A stretch of 10,227 bases of DNA from Anaeromyxobacter sp. GTDB lineage: Bacteria > Myxococcota > Myxococcia > Myxococcales > Anaeromyxobacteraceae. The position numbers and the translations under genes were made by a program. This document shows, piece by piece, positions 1-5,166 of the stretch (its first letter is position 1; every line of letters starts with the position of its first letter). The stretch spans positions 1-10,227 of the forward strand of contig JAHWYA010000029.1 in NCBI GenBank assembly GCA_020028115.1, written 5' to 3'. Under the pieces are notes generated by a model. It searched no databases and was not told the origin of the DNA. It worked only from the letters and a program-made list of their open reading frames with translations.

Positions 1-558
1 GCGCCGCTCCTCTGCGCGGGGCTCATCGGCTACCGCGCCTGGGCGCCGGTCCGCGACGCGGCTCGCCTCGGGCTGTACGGGTTCGGCGCGGCCGCCCACA
101 TCGTCGCGCAGCTCGCCCGCCACGCCGGCCAGCGCGTGTTCGCGTTCACGCGCCCTGGTGACGCCGAGGCGCAGGCCTTCGCGCGCTCGCTCGGCGCGGC
201 GTGGGCTGGGGCCTCCGGCGAGCCACCCCCGGAGCCCCTCGACGCCGCGATCCTCTTCGCGCCCGTCGGCGCGCTCGTTCCCGCCGCGCTCGCCGTGACC
301 GCCCCGGGCGGAACCGTCGTGTGCGCCGGGATCCACATGAGCGACCTCCCGTCCTTCCCGTACGCCCTCCTCTGGGGCGAGCGGACGATCCGCTCGGTCG
401 CGAACCTCACGCGCAGCGACGGCGAGGAGCTGCTCGCCCTCGCGCCCACCGCGGGCGTCCGGGCCGAGGTGACGACCTACCCGCTCGAGCGCGCCAACGA
501 GGCGCTCGCGGACCTGCGTGGCGGGAGGGTGCGCGGCGCCGCGGTGCTCGTCCCTTGA
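1..558 (+). CDS. Zinc-type alcohol dehydrogenase family protein (C-terminal part, 5' end outside window)
   Basis: The frame is open from base 1 to a TGA at 556-558, giving 185 residues with no start codon needed inside the window. Medium-chain zinc dehydrogenases are usually about 330-350 residues, so roughly the N-terminal 145 residues, including the catalytic zinc ligands, lie to the left. Visible are the APLLCAGLIGYRAW segment that precedes the Rossmann fold, the nucleotide-binding glycine motif GLYGFGAAAH (about residues 24-33), and a segment with AGIHMSDLPSFPY and LLWGERTIRSVANLTR that is typical of one bacterial subfamily annotated as zinc-binding alcohol dehydrogenase family protein (I believe TIGR02822). 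It should oxidise or reduce an alcohol/aldehyde with NAD(P), but the substrate cannot be told. The gene is followed by 146 non-coding bases before the next start. The family call is firm; the specific activity is unknown. Confidence 0.88.
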   Translation, partial: APLLCAGLIGYRAWAPVRDAARLGLYGFGAAAHIVAQLARHAGQRVFAFTRPGDAEAQAFARSLGAAWAGASGEPPPEPLDAAILFAPVGALVPAALAVTAPGGTVVCAGIHMSDLPSFPYALLWGERTIRSVANLTRSDGEELLALAPTAGVRAEVTTYPLERANEALADLRGGRVRGAAVLVP

Positions 559-667
559 AGGGCGCGCACCCGGATCACGTCGAGCACCGGCGGAGCGGTG
601 CGGCCCGCACCGTCGCGCCGGTGCGCCGGGGACCGCCGCCGCGCGGAACCGCCGTCGCCGCGGGCGA

Positions 668-696
668 TTCACGATCTGGCAGGCCCTTCGCATCAT
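668..696 (+). promoter_or_regulatory. Candidate sigma-70-type promoter for the cupin gene
   Basis: A TTCACG hexamer (668-673) is separated by 17 bases from CATCAT (691-696), each matching 4 of 6 bases of the -35 and -10 consensus. The ATG at 705 begins only 8 bases after the -10 element, and no Shine-Dalgarno sequence is visible, so a transcript from here would start at or next to the ATG (leaderless). This is a pattern match only, in GC-rich DNA where myxobacterial promoters are poorly conserved. Confidence 0.3.
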
Positions 697-704
697 CCGG
701 TCCC

Positions 705-1040
705 ATGACCGTCCTCCCGAACGAGCTGCCCCCTGCCCGCCCCGTCGTGCTCTCGCGAGAGCTCGACTACGTCCCCGGCTCGATCGTGAGCCGCACCATC
801 GCGAAGTCGCGCGCGGGGTCGCTCACGATCTTCGCGTTCGACGCGGGCGAGGAGCTCTCGGAGCACACCGCGCCCTTCGACGCCTTCGTGCAGGTGCTCG
901 ACGGGTCCGTCGAGCTCACGATCGGCGGCGAGCGCGTCGTCGCGCGCGCGGGCGAGACGGTCCGGATGCCCGCAGGCGTGCCGCACGCGGTGCGCGCCGT
1001 CGAGCGGTTCAAGATGCTCCTCTCGATGGTGCGGGAGTAG
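705..1040 (+). CDS. Small single-domain cupin protein
   Basis: This 111-residue protein is a single cupin beta-barrel. The first cupin motif region is EHTAPFDAFVQVLDG (residues 53-67), and the second is MPAGVPHAV (88-96), which fits the PxGxxH pattern. The potential metal ligands I can see are His54 and His94, with Gln63 where classical cupins carry Glu; the usual paired HxH of motif 1 is absent, so metal binding is uncertain. The ending RFKMLLSMVR is typical of a widespread family of about 110-residue cytoplasmic cupins of unknown role. The ATG at 705 is the start giving the normal family length; no ribosome binding site precedes it. The glutaredoxin gene follows after 56 bases on the same strand. 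Family assignment is confident; substrate and role are unknown. Confidence 0.88.
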   Translation: MTVLPNELPPARPVVLSRELDYVPGSIVSRTIAKSRAGSLTIFAFDAGEELSEHTAPFDAFVQVLDGSVELTIGGERVVARAGETVRMPAGVPHAVRAVERFKMLLSMVRE

Positions 1041-1096
1041 GCGTCGTCGCGCGCTCGCGCGGATCGCGGCCGGCGCGGGGTGCGCATCCTTCCGGG

Positions 1097-1375
1097 ATGA
1101 ACGTCCGGATCTACGTGAAGGCGGGGTGCCCGTACTGCGCGGGCGCGAAGCGGCTCCTCGACGAGGAGGGGATCGACTACGAGGAGATCGACGTGGTCGC
1201 GCATCCGGAGCGGCGCGCCGAGATGGAGGCGCACTCCAACGGCCAGAAGGCCGTCCCGCAGATCTTCTTCGGCGCCCGGCACGTCGGCGGCTACGACGAC
1301 CTGCAGGAGGTCGATCGCACGCGCGGCGTCCGCACCCTCGTCCTCGAGGGGGACGACGAGCAGCTCGGCGTCTGA
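1097..1375 (+). CDS. grxC: Glutaredoxin 3-like (GrxC)
   Basis: This 92-residue dithiol glutaredoxin is a cytoplasmic, glutathione-dependent disulfide reductase. The active site CPYC is at residues 11-14, right after the first beta strand. The cis-proline motif KAVPQIF (51-57) and the glutathione-binding GGYDDL (64-69) follow, all at spacings normal for GrxC, which is usually about 82-90 residues. The last eight or so residues (GDDEQLGV) are a short acidic tail. The ATG at 1097 gives a start immediately before the first beta strand; upstream frame positions have no family similarity. There is no clear Shine-Dalgarno, but CATCCT (1085-1090) lies 6 bases before the ATG. The stop is 12 bases from the stop of the convergent ferritin gene. 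The family call is very secure; the symbol is by similarity. Confidence 0.93.
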   Translation: MNVRIYVKAGCPYCAGAKRLLDEEGIDYEEIDVVAHPERRAEMEAHSNGQKAVPQIFFGARHVGGYDDLQEVDRTRGVRTLVLEGDDEQLGV

Positions 1376-1387
1376 GGCCGCCGCGCC

Positions 1388-1879
1388 CTACTTCCCGCGC
1401 TTCCCGTACTCCTTGTCGAGGTAGAGGGCGGCCCCAGGCCGCTCCCCGACCATCCGGAGCCGGTCGACGATCTCGACCACCCGCGCCTCCTCCTCGACCT
1501 GCTCGGAGACGAACCACTGGAGGAAGACCTCGGCGGCCCGGTCCTTCTCCTGCTGGGCCGCGCCGTAGAGGTCGTGCACGAACGCGGTCACCTTCCGCTC
1601 GTGCTCGAGCACCTTCTCGAACACGTCGATCACCCCCGTGAACGAGGCGCCGGGCGCGTCGATCGCGCCGAGGCGGGCCTCGCCGCCGCGGGCGAGCAGG
1701 AAGTCGAGCGTCCTCTTCGCGTGGGCGAGCTCCTCGTCGCTCTGCACGCGCAACCAGCGCGCGAACCCCTTCCAGGCCTTCGCCTCGCACCACGCCGACA
1801 TCGCGAGGTACAGGTACGACGAGGCGACCTCAGCCTGGACGTGACGGTTCAACGCCTCCTGCATCCGCTGTCCGATCAT
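1388..1879 (-). CDS. ftnA: Non-heme ferritin (FtnA-like iron storage protein)
   Basis: This 163-residue ferritin takes up Fe(II), oxidises it at a diiron centre and stores the mineral inside a 24-subunit shell in the cytoplasm. With the start at 1879, the ferroxidase residues fall exactly at the numbering of E. coli FtnA: Glu17, Glu50 and His53 for site A/B, and Glu94, Gln127 and Glu130 for the third site. The helices are continuous and the length is normal for the family. The frame stays open to an earlier possible start at 1909, but the 1879 ATG is preceded by GGAGGG at good spacing and gives the canonical N-terminus, so it is preferred. No heme-ligand methionine equivalent to Met52 of bacterioferritin is present at that place (residue 52 is Ala). 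The gene is divergent from the acyl-CoA dehydrogenase gene and tail to tail with glutaredoxin. No obvious Fur box was seen. Confidence 0.95.
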   Translation of the reverse strand: MIGQRMQEALNRHVQAEVASSYLYLAMSAWCEAKAWKGFARWLRVQSDEELAHAKRTLDFLLARGGEARLGAIDAPGASFTGVIDVFEKVLEHERKVTAFVHDLYGAAQQEKDRAAEVFLQWFVSEQVEEEARVVEIVDRLRMVGERPGAALYLDKEYGKRGK

Positions 1880-1883
1880 CGCT

Positions 1884-1889
1884 CCCTCC
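1884..1889 (-). promoter_or_regulatory. Ribosome binding site deciding the ferritin start
   Basis: GGAGGG on the minus strand, 4 bases before the ATG at 1879. It supports this ATG over the in-frame start 10 codons upstream. Confidence 0.7.
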
Positions 1890-1980
1890 GCGCCCGGGCG
1901 GCCCCGCACCCTCCTCTGCCCTGCGTCCGCTCCCGTGGCTGTGCCCTGACGGGGCTCGCCGCTTCCCTAGCCGCAGCGCG

Positions 1981-2000
1981 TTACCTTGATTATGAAATCG
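1981..2000. promoter_or_regulatory. AT-rich island in the ferritin / acyl-CoA dehydrogenase divergent region
   Basis: Fourteen of 20 bases are A or T, a sharp contrast to the surrounding DNA, and the patch sits in the 167-base region between two divergent starts. On the minus strand it contains CATAAT (1994 down to 1989), a 5 of 6 match to the -10 consensus, pointing toward ferritin with a leader of about 100 bases. On the plus strand TATGAA (1991-1996) is a weaker -10 for the dehydrogenase. I find no convincing -35 for either, so this is a candidate promoter area only. Confidence 0.3.
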
Positions 2001-2046
2001 GCGTGACGCGTCCGGAGGGGCGCGAACGCCAACAGCGAGGGACGGC

Positions 2047-3984
2047 ATGGCCAATGTTCGCACCGACGAGGAGATGCTCCACTCGCGGCAGGTCGCCGAG
2101 GCGGCGCGCGAGGCCGAGTGGCAGGGCGCCGGCTTCCTGCGCGAGCTCTTCCTCGGGAAGCTCCGGCTCGACCTCATCCACCCGTACCCGCTCGTGAAGG
2201 CCGAGCGCCCCGAGTTCCGGCGCTTCTACGACGCGATGCACCGGTTCCTGCGCGAGCAGGTCGACCCGGTCCGGATCGACGAGACCGGCGAGTACCCGCC
2301 GGAGGTCATCGAGGGGTTCCGCACGCTCGGCGCGTTCGGCATGAAGATCCCCCCGGAGTACGGCGGCCTCGGGCTCGATCAGGTCGAGTACGGCAAGGTG
2401 ATGCAGCTCGTCGGCAGCTACGACGCGAACATCACCGCGCTCCTCTCGGCGCACCAGTCGATCGGCGTCCCCCAGCCGCTCAAGCTCTTCGGCTCGGACG
2501 CGCTCAAGAAGAAGTACCTGCCGCGCATCGCGGAGGGCGCCATCAGCGCGTTCGCGCTCACCGAGGCGACCGTCGTGTCGGACCCGGCGCGCCCCGCGAC
2601 GACCGCGGAGCCGACGCCGGACGGCAAGCACTACGTGCTGAACGGGTCGAAGCTCTGGTGCACGAACGGCACCATCGCCGAGCTCCTCGTGGTCATGGCG
2701 CGGAACCCGAAGACCAACGCCATCAGCGCCTTCGTCGTCGAGACCTCGTGGCCGGGCGTCGAGGTGACCCACCGCTGCCGCTTCATGGGGCTCCGGGCCC
2801 TCGCGAACGCCGCGATCCGGTTCACCGACGTGAAGGTGCCGGCGGAGAACCTCATCGGGAAGGAGGGGCGCGGCCTCAAGATCGCCCTCACCACCCTCAA
2901 CACCGGCCGGCTCTCGCTCCCGGCGGCGGTCGTGGGCGGGGCGAAGGTGTTCCTCGAGGTCTGCCGCAAGTGGGCGATGGCCCGCTCGCAGTGGGGCCAG
3001 GAGATCGGCAAGCACGAGGCGATCGCGCACAAGCTCGCCGAGATGGCCTCGACGACCTACGCGATGGAGTCGGTGTCCGACCTCTGCCAGGCGCTCGCGG
3101 ACCAGCCGGGCTACGACATCCGGCTCGAGGCGGCCGCGGCGAAGGAGTGGAACACCGTCAAGGCGTGGAAGATCGTCGACGACACGATGCAGATCCGCGG
3201 CGGCCGCGGGTACGAGAAGGAGACCTCGCTCGCCGCGCGCGGGGAGGCGCCGGTCGGCGTCGAGCGCGCGATGCGCGACCTCCGCATCAACCTCATCTTC
3301 GAGGGCTCGTCGGAGATCATGCACCTCTTCATGGCGCGCGAGATGCTCGACAAGCACCTCGAGGTCTCCGGCGCGCTCATCGACCCGAAGATCCCCTTCG
3401 GGAAGAAGCTCGGGATGCTTCCCAAGGTGGCCTGGTTCTACGCGACCTGGTACCTCGGCCTGTGGTTCCGCGGCCTCCTCGCGCCCCGCTACGGCGGCTT
3501 CGGCGCGCTCGCGTCGCACCTGCGCTTCGTCGAGCGGGCCTCGCGAAAGGTCGCGCGGCAGGTGTTCCACTTCATGATCGTCTACCGGGCCGCCGGAGAG
3601 CGGAAGCAGGCGTTCCTGTTCCGGCTCGTGGACATCGCGAACGAGCTCTTCGCGATGGCGGCGTCCGTCTCGCGCGCCCAGGCGCTCCGCCAGGCGGGCG
3701 CCCCCGACGCCGCGCAGGCGCTCCGGCTCGCAGATCACTTCTGCGACGCGACGCGACGCAAGGTGGACGGGCTCTTCCGCGACCTCTGGCACAACGACGA
3801 CGAGGCCGCCTACCGGCTCGGGCGCTCCGTCCTCGCGGGCGACCACGCCTGGCTCGAGAAGGGCGGCATGGAGACGGGGCTCACGGTCGACGACCTCCGC
3901 CCGCGCGTGCCGGGCCGCGCCGAGCCCGAGCCGCAGCAGCGGCCGGCGGCGGCGTACGGGGTGAGCGGCGCGCCGGTCGCGTAG
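2047..3984 (+). CDS. Long-form acyl-CoA dehydrogenase (VLCAD / FadE10-like)
   Basis: This 645-residue FAD enzyme should catalyse the first alpha,beta-dehydrogenation step of fatty acyl-CoA oxidation, passing electrons to ETF. The order is: an N-terminal extension (about 1-60); the helical acyl-CoA dehydrogenase N-domain; the beta domain beginning near FALTEATVVSDPA (169-181) and LNGSKLWCTNG; then the C-terminal helical domain with TTLNTGRLSLP and MQIRGGRGYE. The catalytic base is Glu419 in IFEGSSEIMHLF, the position used by MCAD and VLCAD. About 200 further residues follow, as in VLCAD and ACAD9, including a Trp-rich hydrophobic stretch (about 459-482) that could lie on the membrane. The family motif near 172-180 is usually TEPxxGSD; here it reads TEATVVSD. 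GAGGGA (2037-2042) precedes the ATG. Long chain length is inferred from architecture, not shown. Confidence 0.93.
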   Translation: MANVRTDEEMLHSRQVAEAAREAEWQGAGFLRELFLGKLRLDLIHPYPLVKAERPEFRRFYDAMHRFLREQVDPVRIDETGEYPPEVIEGFRTLGAFGMKIPPEYGGLGLDQVEYGKVMQLVGSYDANITALLSAHQSIGVPQPLKLFGSDALKKKYLPRIAEGAISAFALTEATVVSDPARPATTAEPTPDGKHYVLNGSKLWCTNGTIAELLVVMARNPKTNAISAFVVETSWPGVEVTHRCRFMGLRALANAAIRFTDVKVPAENLIGKEGRGLKIALTTLNTGRLSLPAAVVGGAKVFLEVCRKWAMARSQWGQEIGKHEAIAHKLAEMASTTYAMESVSDLCQALADQPGYDIRLEAAAAKEWNTVKAWKIVDDTMQIRGGRGYEKETSLAARGEAPVGVERAMRDLRINLIFEGSSEIMHLFMAREMLDKHLEVSGALIDPKIPFGKKLGMLPKVAWFYATWYLGLWFRGLLAPRYGGFGALASHLRFVERASRKVARQVFHFMIVYRAAGERKQAFLFRLVDIANELFAMAASVSRAQALRQAGAPDAAQALRLADHFCDATRRKVDGLFRDLWHNDDEAAYRLGRSVLAGDHAWLEKGGMETGLTVDDLRPRVPGRAEPEPQQRPAAAYGVSGAPVA

Positions 3985-3997
3985 GCGCTCGGCGCGA

Positions 3998-4969
3998 TCA
4001 GCGGGCCCGGTACAGCCGCACCGCGAACCACGCCCGGTCGTCCGTCCAGGCCGCCTCGGGCGCCCAGCCCGCGATCGCGGCGAGCGCGTCGAACGCCCGC
4101 GGCTCCCACTTGTAGCAACTCTCGGTGTGGAGCGTCTCGCCCGCGTCGAACGCGAACGCCCGGCCCGCGACGTGGACCACCTGCTGCTCGAGCGACTCGA
4201 GGTGCATCTCGACGCGCGAGAGCCGCTCGTTCCACACGGCGCGGTGGCGGAACGCCGACAGGCGCACGTCGCCGTGCAGCTCCCGGTTCATCCGGGCGAG
4301 CAGGTTCAGGTCGAACGCCGCGGTGACGCCGCGCGCGTCGTCGTAGGCGGCGACCTGCGGGGCCTCCTCCTTCGGGAGGTCCACGCCGATCGCGAGCATC
4401 CCGCCGCGGCCCGCGTCGTGCGCCATCCGGCGGAGCAGCTCGACGGCGTCGGGCGGGTCGAAGTTCCCGATGGTGGACCCCGGGAAGAACGCGAGGCGGC
4501 GGCGGCACGCGAAGTCGTCGGCCGGGAGCGGGAACGGCGCCGTGAAGTCGGCGACGACCGGCCGGACCGGCAGGCGCGGGAACCGCGCCCGGAGCGCCTC
4601 CGTCGCCGCGAGGAGCGGCTCGCGCGAGATGTCCACCGGAACGTACGCCGCGGGCCGGCGGAGCGCGGAGAGGAGGAGCGCGGCCTTCCGCGCGGTCCCG
4701 GCCCCGTACTCGAACACGAGGACCTCGGGCCCGACCGCGTCCGCGATGTCCTCGCCGTGCCGCTCGAGCAGCTCCGTCTCGAGCCTCGGCGGGTAGTACT
4801 CGGGCTGGTCGCAGATGAGCTCGTACAGCGCCGAGCCGCGCGCGTCGTAGAGCCACTTCGGCGAGGTCGCCTTGCGCGGCCGCGAGAGCCCGCTCACGAC
4901 GTCCGCCGCGAAGGCCGCGACGTCGGCCCGCGCCTCCCGCCCGGCTTCCAAGGTCTCGGTACCGATCAC
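3998..4969 (-). CDS. egtD: L-histidine N(alpha)-methyltransferase (EgtD)
   Basis: EgtD is a SAM-dependent enzyme that trimethylates the alpha-amino group of histidine to hercynine, the first step to ergothioneine. From the GTG at 4969 the protein has 323 residues, close to the family norm of about 320. Visible motifs: KWLYDARGSALYELI and QPEYYP near the N-terminus; SAM-binding EYGAGTARK (87-95); FFPGSTIGNFDP with Asn169, matching the histidine-binding Asn166 of mycobacterial EgtD; AYDDARGVTAAF with Tyr209 (mycobacterial Tyr206); and HTESCYKW with Glu283 (mycobacterial Glu282). Two residues after that Glu, where I recall Ser284 in mycobacteria, there is Cys285. GAGGGG precedes the GTG by 5 bases, whereas the frame also runs to a GTG at 5080 that would add 37 low-complexity residues. 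No egtB, egtC or egtE is in the window. Family very secure; actual ergothioneine synthesis depends on distant genes. Confidence 0.93.
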   Translation of the reverse strand: MIGTETLEAGREARADVAAFAADVVSGLSRPRKATSPKWLYDARGSALYELICDQPEYYPPRLETELLERHGEDIADAVGPEVLVFEYGAGTARKAALLLSALRRPAAYVPVDISREPLLAATEALRARFPRLPVRPVVADFTAPFPLPADDFACRRRLAFFPGSTIGNFDPPDAVELLRRMAHDAGRGGMLAIGVDLPKEEAPQVAAYDDARGVTAAFDLNLLARMNRELHGDVRLSAFRHRAVWNERLSRVEMHLESLEQQVVHVAGRAFAFDAGETLHTESCYKWEPRAFDALAAIAGWAPEAAWTDDRAWFAVRLYRAR

Positions 4970-4974
4970 GTTCG

Positions 4975-4980
4975 CCCCTC
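4975..4980 (-). promoter_or_regulatory. Ribosome binding site deciding the egtD GTG start
   Basis: GAGGGG on the minus strand, 5 bases before the GTG at 4969. It supports the shorter, family-length protein over the start at 5080. Confidence 0.6.
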
Positions 4981-5154
4981 GCGAGCCGCCCTGCGCCGTC
5001 CCGACTCGCGCCCGCCGCGGCGCCTCCTCCGCGGCCGGCCGGGCTCGCGCCGGCGCGTTTCGGGAAAGCTCGCCACGCACCGGGGGACGGGCAACGCGGA
5101 GCGCGGCCCAGCCGGGGGCGCCTCCTTTCCGCCCCGCCGGCTCCGGCCCCGGGC

Positions 5155-5160
5155 TACCCT
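5155..5160 (+). promoter_or_regulatory. Possible -10 element directly before the MutS-like gene
   Basis: TACCCT fits the TANNNT form of a -10 hexamer and ends 6 bases before the GTG at 5167. There is no Shine-Dalgarno between it and the start codon. No matching -35 is visible. If real, the transcript would be leaderless. Confidence 0.25.
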
Positions 5161-5166
5161 CCCCCC

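Noticed and set aside
1880..1909. Ten-residue N-terminal extension of ferritin
   Set aside because: It has no ribosome binding site, and the shorter start places all iron ligands at the usual ferritin numbering.
1990..3846. 618-codon open frame on the minus strand opposite the acyl-CoA dehydrogenase
   Set aside because: Arg/Glu/Leu-rich shadow of the coding strand with no family similarity; the plus-strand gene has catalytic residues and a ribosome binding site.
4970..5080. N-terminal extension of EgtD from the GTG at 5080
   Set aside because: It would add 37 low-complexity residues not expected in the family. The GTG at 4969 has a ribosome binding site and gives the normal length.
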